From Agmasoma carcini (nom. nud.) (lineage: Eukaryota > Microsporidia > Thelohaniidae), in assembly GCA_029232285.1 (NCBI GenBank), contig JAOXFI010000024.1:1-64000 (forward strand): a DNA stretch of 64,000 nt, given 5' to 3'. Each line of letters opens with the position of its first letter. The stretch's first letter is position 1. The notes under the pieces were generated by a model. That model was not told the DNA's origin, made no database searches, and worked only from the letters and a program-made list of their open reading frames with translations. A program made the translations under genes and the position numbers. This document shows positions 42,001-50,205 of the stretch, piece after piece.

Positions 42001-43729
42001 CACCTAAAACCTTCTTATTAACAATACCATAAAGGATATGTCCATTTCTTATCTTCATAGAAGAGGATGTATAGTCAATTGAAGGAACAACCGCAGAAAA
42101 CAGTTGCAACCCGGACCACAATTCAACAGGAGAGGAAATAACTGGGTCTATAAAATCTTTACCAGCAGAAAACAACAAACTTGCTGCCTGTCTTCGGTTA
42201 AAAAATGTGTCTTTCGAGGTAAATAAATATGTTCCTACCAAAGTATCTTGTACAATTCCAATAACGGGTTTATGTGATTGTGGTGAAATGATATTATTAG
42301 AAACATTGGCCAACATAGCCAATTCCGTCTTAGATGAATAATTTTGAGGCATATGTAAGTTCATTTCATCACCATCAAAATCGGCGTTATAAGGAGCGGT
42401 TACACTTAAATTAAGTCTAAAACTTTTTTCTTTCATTATTCTGGCCTTATGACCCATCATAGACATTTTATGTAAACTTGGTTGTCGATTAAATAATACA
42501 TTATCACCATCTTGCATGTGTCGTTCAACTACACAACCTGGTGTCAATAAAAACCCTTCTTGATTGTATTTAAGATCAATACGTTGACCATCTGTTCTAA
42601 TAACATAGTTAGCTCCAGGATGCTCATTTGGACCTCTGCTAACAAGTTCTTGCATTTTTTCTATATTAAATTCTGTAACTACTTCAGGAAATGTGTGAAT
42701 CATTGCTACTTCAAGTGGTACACCAACTTCTTCGACAGAAATACAACTATCCGGCGTAATCACAGATCTGGCTGAAAAATCAACACGCTTACCCATCAAA
42801 TTACCTCTAACACGACCTTCCTTTCCTTTTAATCTTGCACTAATACTTTTCAATGGTCTACCACTTTTCTGAAGTGCCTGGGGTTGCCCTCCAATATCAT
42901 TATTAACAAAGGTTGCTAAATGAAATTGTAATAATTGTTCATAATCTCTTACTATGTGTCCTGGAGCTCCTTCCTGTTCATATTTCTTCAAAAGTGCATT
43001 TGCTTTAACTATATCACTCAGTTTATGTGTTAAATCATCCTCTCCTCGTTGAAGACCATTCATTACGACAGAAGGTCTAACAGCAGGAGGAGGTACCAAA
43101 ACCACCGTCAATAGTAGCCACTCAGGCTTACAAAATTCCTTAGAAAACCCAAGGTAGTCAGCATCTTCTGTGCAGATTTTTTTAAATATATTATATACAC
43201 GCTCACCATTAAGCAAAACCTTACCCTCTTGGTCTTCATCACCTTTCATAAAAGCATATAAGTTTAGTCCTTCTTTTTTAATGACTGGTTGTTTGTTCAT
43301 ACATCCTGTTTTCCCTTCAACACCAAGTTCTCCTTCACAAACACCTTTTGATTTTAGAATTTCCCAAATACCTTCAACACCATGTGGTAAATTTTTTTTT
43401 GATGTTTTTAGCTTAGAGCAATAAAAACAGACGCATTCTAATATTTTTTTTGTTTTAGCGATGTAGCCTATATGAAACATAGGTTTAGTGAGTTCGATGT
43501 GACCATAGTGGCCAAGGCACTCATAATTAGATAAGCCACATGTTTTACAGATAAAGCCTCTTTCTGTAGTACCCATTCTCAAATCATTTAGCCCTTGTTC
43601 CTTAGGGATACCCCCTTCTATTGTTTCTGGGAAAAGCACATGACAGACAGAACCTCTCTTGATCTCCTCTGGACTCATAAGACCGAATTGTACAGAATTG
43701 ATACGTCTCTCCACATCCTTTTCGAACAT
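39053..43729 (-). CDS. RPB1: RNA polymerase II largest subunit RPB1
   Basis: A 1558-aa Pol II catalytic subunit. Seen: zinc-binding start (CKTCGLSNYECLGHYGHIEL), GRPLKSISARLKGKEGRVRG then NLMGKRVDFSARSVI, the Mg-binding NADFDGDEMN (about 446-455), the bridge/trigger region SVGEPATQMTLNTFHLAGV, and a C-terminal domain from about residue 1430. The CTD is short and worn: I count only about six heptad-like units (YSPTSPM, YSPTISN, YRPTSPM, YRPTSTS, YAPVSPS, YSPSYNA), then an acidic end. The ATG at 43729 follows TTTTTTTTCCCA. It is divergent from TAD3, 176 bp away. Confidence 0.97.
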   Translation of the reverse strand: MFEKDVERRINSVQFGLMSPEEIKRGSVCHVLFPETIEGGIPKEQGLNDLRMGTTERGFICKTCGLSNYECLGHYGHIELTKPMFHIGYIAKTKKILECVCFYCSKLKTSKKNLPHGVEGIWEILKSKGVCEGELGVEGKTGCMNKQPVIKKEGLNLYAFMKGDEDQEGKVLLNGERVYNIFKKICTEDADYLGFSKEFCKPEWLLLTVVLVPPPAVRPSVVMNGLQRGEDDLTHKLSDIVKANALLKKYEQEGAPGHIVRDYEQLLQFHLATFVNNDIGGQPQALQKSGRPLKSISARLKGKEGRVRGNLMGKRVDFSARSVITPDSCISVEEVGVPLEVAMIHTFPEVVTEFNIEKMQELVSRGPNEHPGANYVIRTDGQRIDLKYNQEGFLLTPGCVVERHMQDGDNVLFNRQPSLHKMSMMGHKARIMKEKSFRLNLSVTAPYNADFDGDEMNLHMPQNYSSKTELAMLANVSNNIISPQSHKPVIGIVQDTLVGTYLFTSKDTFFNRRQAASLLFSAGKDFIDPVISSPVELWSGLQLFSAVVPSIDYTSSSMKIRNGHILYGIVNKKVLGAQGGLIHIVTNDCGDKVCVEFINSIQQIINHFLLHISSFSVGIGDMVSHIDVQPTISKAKEEVDDLIYQAKFGHFEKAPGLSITETFEQKVSVILNKARDLSGSAAEKALKSVNYMRTMAAAGSKGSLINISQVAACVGQQNVEGKRIPFGFNSRTLPHFSKHDYSAESKGFVQNSYINGLSPHEFFFHAMGGREGLIDTAIKTAETGYIQRRLVKAMEDATVQHDSSVRGANGQIYQMMYGEDGFDATKLEFVHFNLDNCLIDLSQIQPEDVTDEVYKLITYDEDLQEMILKENNYLKSCIAKIRTKPKDLNIREHYNDMARERSNLMNDFIESLSSKNPSISTEVGGDIWSLDKFASPFDILRIITPYVSANNISNVSPYTVFKLLDELSSHNQILNFYIRSSLSLNTVIGKYKFSNDQFKLIIEEIRDKLKCSKVSPSEMVGTLAAQSVGEPATQMTLNTFHLAGVSSTVSMGVPRLNEIINVSRNIKTPSMKIYLKNCESADEAHSIQNKVECLKLGQLCTATSIYYDPEVTSTFIEEDKEFVDAYFEFPDTDFDFNLLSPFLIRICLSRSAIVAKNLSVTQIAERLRKCVFHSHILHSDDNDLNSVIRIRLHSSSVESIDQLKSILSSILKTHLQGFENIKKAYLSQEHDEWFIQTDGINLDILNDDDINGTRTTANDLTIIAERLGIEAVRGAILKELSFVIDGNGSYVNYRHISLLADIMTMTGRLCGITRHGINREGAGALKRASFEQTVEILLEAAVNAEDNKVTGITENIMLGQVAPLGTGCSELILDVKKLDKSIPVIHSKIEISGEQEYDREQLFSTKTISDIPTAGRDFSPLSPAAGSSYSMLPNYAPVSPSHTLKSTMGLYSPSYNADTTAYRPTSTSYRPTSPMGTNLSGYYTPSVANPRGIASPGYSIFSSAYDTNVSSYSPTISNYSPTSPMNSGSAHSNMYAPKTPKHIEDYDESDHDDLYKSK

Positions 43730-43905
43730 TGGGAAAAAAATTTCACAGAGAAAATATAAGAAAATTATTTCTGAAACATTTTTTTTATATTTTCTGCTAA
43801 TAAAAATAGTTTAATACTCATGATTGGTCAATTTAATTTATGTTTATTTTATTTAATGAAATCAACTTTTAATATTGTTAAATGAGATTGTACAGATAAA
43901 TTTTT

Positions 43906-44607
43906 ATGTTTGAAAGGGTAAAAAGCTACGAGGAAGAAAGAGCAATGAGTTATAAGGAAGGTGTGGCATATGAGATACCACCCTATGATGTTTCTAAACT
44001 AATAGAAAGTAATGAATTACCAGCAATAGAACAATATTTAAAGCGGATTAAAAGGGTTGATGATAAAATATTGTTTTTAGCTTCAACAAATTCATTCGAG
44101 ACAATATTAGATGGTAAATACCCAAAGACAAAGGTCATGGTGCCATCGTTTCACCCAAATTATCAACAATATAAGGAAGCAGAGGAGATATGGCCTTGCC
44201 ATTATTACCATAAGGTTGAAGAATGTATTGATGAAAATAATAGTTACAACATATTGCAACAAACAAGTGATTGCTTTAGAACAATATGTTCGGGTTCTTG
44301 TATTATAGCTGATGGGACTAACATTTTGTACAAAAGTTATGATATTGATAATATAAAAGGACATTCTATTCTAAAATGTATTGAAGAAGTGAGCAAATCA
44401 AAGGTTGGATATCTATGTACGGGATTCAGCGCATATCTCTACAAAGAGCCATGCATATCCTGTGCATTTGCGTTTGTACACGGAAGAGTCAAAAGAGTAT
44501 TCATTAAGAACAAGACCGAAAATGGTTGTTTTTCGACACATAAACAAAATTTAAACAAAAATTTCAATCATAGATTTAACGTTTATTTTTTAAATGGATG
44601 CAAATAA
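43906..44607 (+). CDS. TAD3: tRNA adenosine deaminase subunit Tad3 (ADAT3)
   Basis: A 233-aa member of the cytidine-deaminase fold. The C-terminal half matches Tad3: IIADGTNILYK, GHSILKCIEE, YLCTGFSAYLYKEPCISCAF then AFVHGRVKRVFI, and NHRFNVYFLNG at the end. The zinc site His is followed by Ser-Ile instead of Ala-Glu, so the catalytic Glu is absent, as expected for the non-catalytic partner. With Tad2 it makes inosine at tRNA position 34. The N-terminal 100 residues are the divergent Tad3 domain. It ends 12 bp from the convergent UNG gene, so the two transcripts probably overlap. Confidence 0.88.
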   Translation: MFERVKSYEEERAMSYKEGVAYEIPPYDVSKLIESNELPAIEQYLKRIKRVDDKILFLASTNSFETILDGKYPKTKVMVPSFHPNYQQYKEAEEIWPCHYYHKVEECIDENNSYNILQQTSDCFRTICSGSCIIADGTNILYKSYDIDNIKGHSILKCIEEVSKSKVGYLCTGFSAYLYKEPCISCAFAFVHGRVKRVFIKNKTENGCFSTHKQNLNKNFNHRFNVYFLNGCK

Positions 44608-44619
44608 ATTAGTAAAATT

Positions 44620-45330
44620 TTAATCTAAACACCAATCAATCGACTCTTTACCGTTTTTTTCCAAGTATTCATTTGCCTTCGAAAAGTGTTTGCATCCGAA
44701 GAAGTTTTTGACACTGAAAGGACTCGGATGAGCAGCAGTTAGGATCAGATGTTTTTCTTTATCGATAATCCTCATTTTTTCTTTAGCATGATTACCCCAC
44801 AGCATGAAGACGACATTAGAAAGCTCATTATTGATTATTTCAAGTATTCGTTGTGTAAACAGCTTCCATCCTATTTTTGAATGAGATGCTGGTGTATTTT
44901 TCGCTACGGTCAATGTATCATTCAATAACAGGACACCCTGCTTCGCCCACTGTATTAAATTTCCATGATTAGGTATTTTGAAGCCATCTATGTCATTCTT
45001 AAGCTCATTAAAAATATTTTTCAAGCTAGGAGGAGCCTTTACGCCCATAGGAACAGAGAATGATAATCCTTCCGCTTGGTTCACACCGTGGTATGGATCT
45101 TGTCCGAGAATGACAACCTTAACGTCTTTAAGTGGACAAAGTTCTGAAAATCTAAAAATCTGGTGGGTTGGTGGATAGCACACATCGCTTGCATGAAGAC
45201 GCTCTTTGATATCTTTGAAATATTTCTTATCAAACTCGTCCTTAAGCATTTCACACCATGTTGGATGCAAATAAGTGTCTAGTTGACATATTTTACAATC
45301 ACCTTTGCAACTTATTTTCCATGATTCCAT
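44620..45330 (-). CDS. UNG: uracil-DNA glycosylase
   Basis: A 236-aa family 1 UDG. Catalytic GQDPYHG (residues 76-82, catalytic Asp78), the VPMGVKAPPSLKNIFNEL block, GVLLLNDTLTVAKNTPASHS, LWGNHAKEK and the HPSPFS leucine-loop motif (about 200-205, with Phe at the usual Leu) are present. It removes uracil from DNA at the start of base-excision repair. An N-terminal cluster of Cys8, Cys12, Cys15 and Cys26 is unusual and could bind a metal. There is no evident mitochondrial targeting, as expected in an organism with only mitosomes. Confidence 0.96.
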   Translation of the reverse strand: MESWKISCKGDCKICQLDTYLHPTWCEMLKDEFDKKYFKDIKERLHASDVCYPPTHQIFRFSELCPLKDVKVVILGQDPYHGVNQAEGLSFSVPMGVKAPPSLKNIFNELKNDIDGFKIPNHGNLIQWAKQGVLLLNDTLTVAKNTPASHSKIGWKLFTQRILEIINNELSNVVFMLWGNHAKEKMRIIDKEKHLILTAAHPSPFSVKNFFGCKHFSKANEYLEKNGKESIDWCLD

Positions 45331-45538
45331 TAGAGTAGAAATTGCTAAAATTTTTACAAGTGAAAATTTAAATAGTGATAAATAAAAATAATCATAAGTG
45401 TTTTTCTTAATTGATGAATATATCTCAGTGATGATATTATGGTGTGTTTCTATTTAAGAAATTAATTTCAAAAAAATCAACAATTATGACAAATTCAAAA
45501 TTTAAAAAAAATTATTCAGTCAAAACATTTATTTTTCT

Positions 45539-47254
45539 TTATTCTTCTCCTATAAATTCTCTAAAGTTATTTGATCTGGAGTACAATGACTCAAAGTTAC
45601 CACTATCTTCTAACGTACCACTGTTCATAAATAAAATTTTATCAAATTTGTGTAAATAATCCCTTCCATGTACAATCATTATCAATGTTTTATCTTCAAG
45701 GTGATTGAAAATATGCGAAATCAGTACCTTTTCATAGTTTTTATCCATTGATGCTGTTGCTTCATCAAGAATAAATAATGGTGCATCCTTAAGCACAGCT
45801 CTGATCAAAGACAGTTTTTGTTTTTGCCCTCCACTTAACTTATTGCCACGAGGGCCTGCTCTGGTCTCATATCCACTCTCGAGGGACATAAAAGCTTCAT
45901 GAGCACCAAATAGCTTTGATTTTTCAATTATTAAATCATCACTGGCATTTTTGTCTCCTAAAAGCAAATTTGCCTTGATTGTATCATCTGATGTAAAGTC
46001 ATCCTGTGGAATATAAGAAATTTGCTTAATAATGCTTTTCCAAGACAAATCATTAGTGCTTTTATCATCAAATAATATTTCACCCTCCATTTTTACAAAT
46101 CCTAGTAATGATTTGACAAGGGTACTCTTACCAGTACCATTAGGACCGACAATTGCCACCTTCTCGCCCTTTTCAATAGCAAAATTAAGGTTTTCTAGTA
46201 TGATCTTAGTATCATGTAAGAGACGAACATCTTTGAACTCGATGGAGTTCTCAAAAGAAGTCAATTCGTCCTTTCCATCCTCAGGTGTTGGTCCTTTTGC
46301 TTCAGTAAATTTGATTTGGTTCAAAAACCACATCAAATTGTCATATTCTCTTCCAATACGTCTTAATGTTGATTGTAAAATTGTATATTGCAAGGTAAGT
46401 TTAAATGTTGATTCATCTGAGTTTGATTTAGTGAAGGAGCCGTATCCGAGTGCAAGGACGTATGGAATTAATAGAACAAAGTCTAGCGTGCATCTCATGA
46501 TAGCATCAACCTTGCCAAGTTCAACATAAGCTCTTTTTTGGTCCCCAAGCTTTTCATAGAATGAAGTTGCCTCACTTTCCTCTAAGTTATATGTTTTGAT
46601 GACTTCGTAGTTTAAAAGCTTGTCATAAAGTTTGCTAGACATTTTTTGCTGTTGAGAGAAATAATTTGTCTGAAAATCCATTTTCTTATGAACGAAGTAA
46701 AACCTTAGTGGAAGATAAATACATGGTATCAAGACGAGGAATAGTAGTGAGTATCTGTCTATATTGTGCGCAGCATCAACTAGGAAGAAGTAAGTAGTTC
46801 CAAAGAGCATAGGTATTTCTGATATTGTCAAATTTGCTGTTAGGGGGGCAGCTATTGATTTAAGGAATATAGCATATCTCATATCACCCGGTGTTTTCTT
46901 ATGGAAGTCTATGTAATTTTCTCTTAAATACTCTCTTGCGTATATAATAAATTGATTTCTACAAATATCTTGAAGATAGTAATCAAAGAGAAACATAGGG
47001 ATATATTTCAGAAGAACTGAGTAGATAGAGGATAATAAGAATAACATAAGTATACTGTTGAATTCTGTATGATTTTCTAAGTTCTTGATGAGTTGGGTGG
47101 AGGTTTTAGTAGTCATGTTAACGAAGTACGTTGATACAGCAACTGATATCATGTAGATAACACCTAGTGTCATAACTTTATAGTCGCCTAATAAAGTTTT
47201 ACCTAAGATCTGCTTAAAGAGTTGCAAATATTCTAAAAAAGAAATGTTTTTCAT
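45539..47254 (-). CDS. Atm1/ABCB7-like ABC half transporter
   Basis: A 571-aa half transporter with the membrane domain first and the ATPase second (ABCB order). About six spans cover residues 25-290; the loop YDKLLNYEVIKTYNLEESEA resembles Atm1 (LLNYEAVKSFNNEKYE). ATPase motifs: Walker A GPNGTGKST, Q-loop ISYIPQDDF, signature LSGGQKQKLSL, Walker B PLFILDEATASMD, switch His in IVHGRD. Atm1 exports a sulphur compound needed for cytosolic Fe-S proteins, here presumably from the mitosome; other ABCB functions are possible. An ATG three codons upstream (47263) is also available, but the second ATG directly follows GACCCCA, the local start signal, so I prefer it. Confidence 0.85.
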   Translation of the reverse strand: MKNISFLEYLQLFKQILGKTLLGDYKVMTLGVIYMISVAVSTYFVNMTTKTSTQLIKNLENHTEFNSILMLFLLSSIYSVLLKYIPMFLFDYYLQDICRNQFIIYAREYLRENYIDFHKKTPGDMRYAIFLKSIAAPLTANLTISEIPMLFGTTYFFLVDAAHNIDRYSLLFLVLIPCIYLPLRFYFVHKKMDFQTNYFSQQQKMSSKLYDKLLNYEVIKTYNLEESEATSFYEKLGDQKRAYVELGKVDAIMRCTLDFVLLIPYVLALGYGSFTKSNSDESTFKLTLQYTILQSTLRRIGREYDNLMWFLNQIKFTEAKGPTPEDGKDELTSFENSIEFKDVRLLHDTKIILENLNFAIEKGEKVAIVGPNGTGKSTLVKSLLGFVKMEGEILFDDKSTNDLSWKSIIKQISYIPQDDFTSDDTIKANLLLGDKNASDDLIIEKSKLFGAHEAFMSLESGYETRAGPRGNKLSGGQKQKLSLIRAVLKDAPLFILDEATASMDKNYEKVLISHIFNHLEDKTLIMIVHGRDYLHKFDKILFMNSGTLEDSGNFESLYSRSNNFREFIGEE

Positions 47255-47704
47255 TGGGGTCATTTTTTTCTAATTTTTTAAACCCCTTTCATGATTGTTT
47301 CAGATTTGGACAAAAACAAATATTTTCAGTTTCATGTTATTATGAATTGCATGAGAATATTATTTGTATTTAAAGAGTATAAGAAGTATTATTAAAGATT
47401 TTGTAAAAAAATTGTATATTAAAGATTTTGGAAAAAAATTAAAAAAATTAAAATTTTGAATGCGCGTGGATCTACAACAATAATTATAATATTTTTGGTC
47501 TATGAAGCTATATTAATAAATTATTGTGATATTTCTAGTTTGTAATTAATTTGGTTATTCTTATCAAGAATGATTATTGTATTTTAGCTTTCATGTTGTT
47601 TCATGTATAAAAAGGTGATTGGTGTGGAATTTACATTGATTACAGTTAATATACCTTTTATAATTAAATTAATCAGTAATTAATTTAAAATAAACTAATT
47701 ATAC

Positions 47705-47840
47705 TATACTGACTAACTATACTGGCTGACTAACTATACTGACTAACTAACTATACTGGCTGACTAACTATACTGACTGACTAACTATACTGACTAACTA
47801 ACTATACTGGCTGACTAACTATACTGACTGACTAACTAAT
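47705..47840. repeat. minisatellite, TGACTAACTATAC-type units
   Basis: Irregular tandem array of units like CTATACTGACTAACTAA and CTATACTGGCTGACTAA, about 13-17 bp each. Confidence 0.92.
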
Positions 47841-47879
47841 CTCTAATCATATCATATATTGATTGATATGATTAGAGAT
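47839..47879. repeat. perfect 16-bp inverted repeat (hairpin)
   Basis: Left arm ATCTCTAATCATATCA at 47839-47854 and its exact reverse complement at 47864-47879, with a 9-base loop. It touches the right end of the minisatellite and sits 255 bp before the CHS7 start. Confidence 0.9.
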
Positions 47880-48134
47880 GTCGAATCAATATTAATATAG
47901 AGTTAGATTTAATGTCATAATAACAATTTACCAATAAATTCATTAAATAATGTTTTTAATCTTTCAATTCTATTCAAATATTTTAAAAATTACGAATATT
48001 ATAGATTTTTTAAATTAAGATCTAAAATAGCTAATAAAGTGCTTGATTAAAGAATAAAACAACAAATTAATAAAAATATTGATTTTTTTATTATTGTTCA
48101 TATCAAAATAAATATTTTTTGATATAAATAAACA

Positions 48135-48938
48135 ATGAATCCTCAGTATATATGTAATCAGGTCGGATACACCGCCTGTAAGCTGTTAGATCTTGATAGT
48201 TCTAGATTCATTTGCTCTAAAGGAAGTATTCTAGGCATAAAAATTCAGTCTCCTTACACCTTCGTTTTGAATATAATCATAGTTTTATCTTGCATCAGAA
48301 TCATCAATCATATCAGCTCTCTTTACTCATCAATAGGCCAAGGTGAGATGAAATTCTTCTTCTACACTTACATAGCTAGCACTATATTCTCAATTTTCAC
48401 AATAAACTTTCAACACTACATACAAAGAGACATGCTTAACTTTTTAGTTCTTAATCAAATAAGTATTTGCTCAACAGCATTTTTTAGCTTATGTTTATCT
48501 ACGATCACTATTGATAAAATATATGGTATTATGGGGTTAGAAAGTCAAACATTTCATGCTATCATCAGTATTGTGTATTTTTTCATGATTATGGGTTTTA
48601 TTTTTACATCTTTGCTTACGAAAAATGCAGAGCTAGTGATATACTCTGGTATTCTATTCAATTATGTGTATTTTCTCTTATACGTCTTTGGTCAGATTCG
48701 AAAGCTTAATAAGATGAGATCAGAGATATGGTCTTATGGTGTTCTTAGTATTTCTTTTATGTTTGTAGTACTTTCTATCATTCATGTATTTTTATTTGCT
48801 GATCTTATAGCCATACACAGTGAAAGGAACTTAGATAGCTTATTTTTTGTGACTCTTTATGGGTTCTGTGCAGCTATAATGGTACATAAATACTGGTTAA
48901 GTACTTATGACTATGAAAAGGAAGGTATCTGTGTATAA
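48135..48938 (+). CDS. CHS7: chitin synthase export chaperone Chs7-like
   Basis: A 267-aa protein with about seven membrane spans and few charges. It matches Chs7 in topology and in pieces: a short Cys-containing N-terminus outside the first span, HISSLYSSIGQGEMKFFFYT then Y (compare RSKYTAVGRKEILMFFYLYM), a polar segment between spans 3 and 4, and LFFVTLYGFCAAIMVHKYW near the end. Chs7 lets chitin synthase leave the ER; chitin is the endospore wall polymer of microsporidia. The ATG follows AAATAAAC with a run of T/A. Low sequence identity is usual in this family, so the call is good but not certain. Confidence 0.78.
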   Translation: MNPQYICNQVGYTACKLLDLDSSRFICSKGSILGIKIQSPYTFVLNIIIVLSCIRIINHISSLYSSIGQGEMKFFFYTYIASTIFSIFTINFQHYIQRDMLNFLVLNQISICSTAFFSLCLSTITIDKIYGIMGLESQTFHAIISIVYFFMIMGFIFTSLLTKNAELVIYSGILFNYVYFLLYVFGQIRKLNKMRSEIWSYGVLSISFMFVVLSIIHVFLFADLIAIHSERNLDSLFFVTLYGFCAAIMVHKYWLSTYDYEKEGICV

Positions 48939-48982
48939 AAATAAAATAGTTCAAATATTTTGTTTTTTTTGTAAAAATTTTC

Positions 48983-49819
48983 ATGTCATTTCAACTTGAC
49001 CACTCAACCATAGAACATGATCTATCACATATTAAGGACTATTTTAATAATTTTAAGTTTGGTTTTAAAGAGCTAAAGAGTAAACTTGAGTTCTTTTTAA
49101 ATATAAATAACAAATCAGTGCAAGAATTGAGTGAACTCACTGATAATTTAAAATCTGAGCTAAAGAAAGTCAAAGCAAAGAATGAAGAGTATTTAAACAT
49201 GATTAGAGAGTTAAGTGTTGATATACATGGTTGTAAAATAGAAATTAAGTTGAAGCAGAGTGATATTGATGAATTTAATGCTAATGTGAGTGCTCTTGAG
49301 AATATTCTTGATAACAAAAAAGATGTTTTTGAAAAGTTAAAAGCTGTTGATGATATGAACAAAAGATTGGAGGTAATTGAGAGTGAAGTCACTAGCTCAA
49401 TATGTAACATTGAAAAATACAATTTGGTGTTAGAGTCCAAGGTTTATAATCAAAAGGTGGAGGAATGTAAAAGATCGAAGGCTAAGCTTGAAGATTTGGC
49501 TCAGAAAGAAAAAAGATTGACGATTATAAATACTGAAAATTATATTGATGATATTTTCCATTGGAAGACATACATGCTTAATATTTATGAAAAAATATTT
49601 TTAAAAAAGTCTATTAGGATGGAAAATGATATTTTATATATAAATTTTGAGTCAGAAAAGGGAGAAATTGAACTTATTACGAGAAGAGGTAGATTGATTG
49701 AGGCTAAGCTAGGGAAGGCGACTGATAAAGAATTTATGTCTAAGTTTAATAGACTTAAGAAGTTTTGTCTGTTGATTAACGATCCAAGGACTCTTATTAT
49801 GTCACTAACTAACTGTTAA
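48983..49819 (+). CDS. coiled-coil protein with C-terminal globular end, 278 aa
   Basis: Family not recognised. Residues 1-190 are a nearly continuous coiled coil (for example KSELKKVKAKNEEYLNMIRE), then about 190-278 look globular with alternating strands and a helix (DILYINFESEKGEIEL, EFMSKFNRLKKFCLLIND). A long coil plus small C-terminal domain recalls kinetochore subunits such as Spc24/Spc25; that is a shape argument only. The ATG follows GTAAAAATTTTC, a good AAATTTT signal. It lies 44 bp after CHS7 on the same strand. Confidence 0.75.
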   Translation: MSFQLDHSTIEHDLSHIKDYFNNFKFGFKELKSKLEFFLNINNKSVQELSELTDNLKSELKKVKAKNEEYLNMIRELSVDIHGCKIEIKLKQSDIDEFNANVSALENILDNKKDVFEKLKAVDDMNKRLEVIESEVTSSICNIEKYNLVLESKVYNQKVEECKRSKAKLEDLAQKEKRLTIINTENYIDDIFHWKTYMLNIYEKIFLKKSIRMENDILYINFESEKGEIELITRRGRLIEAKLGKATDKEFMSKFNRLKKFCLLINDPRTLIMSLTNC

Positions 49820-50205
49820 TAAAATATTATGATTTAATATGTATTAGATTGGTAGGTATGGTACAATTATAGTGACATATTTTTAATATCAAATATTTAA
49901 ATATTGATCAATATTATATTTATTCGTAATTATAAACCCAAATAATTGAATACAATAAATCACTTTAAGATTCAAATTTTATGTCTCATTAAGAAGTATA
50001 TATAGTCATACCTTATAAAGATTAATTAAGAATTTTCAACATCACTTAACATATCAATAATCGTTCTAGATTTAATACAATAACACTAGCCTATTATATT
50101 TAAATTTTTCATAAATTCAAGTATCAAACATGAAAGAAATATAAATAACCAATAAATTTTTGTTTTTTTGTTTCATATTAGAAAAGTAAACCAAACAACA
50201 TAAAC
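49820..50205. other. intergenic spacer
   Basis: A 386-bp AT-rich gap; nothing recognised. Confidence 0.5.

Larger units (their letters stand above)
47264..48134. other. spacer with minisatellite and hairpin
   Basis: An 871-bp gap holding the TGACTAAC-type minisatellite (47705-47840) and a perfect 16-bp inverted repeat (47839-47879). No coding sequence seen. Confidence 0.6.
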
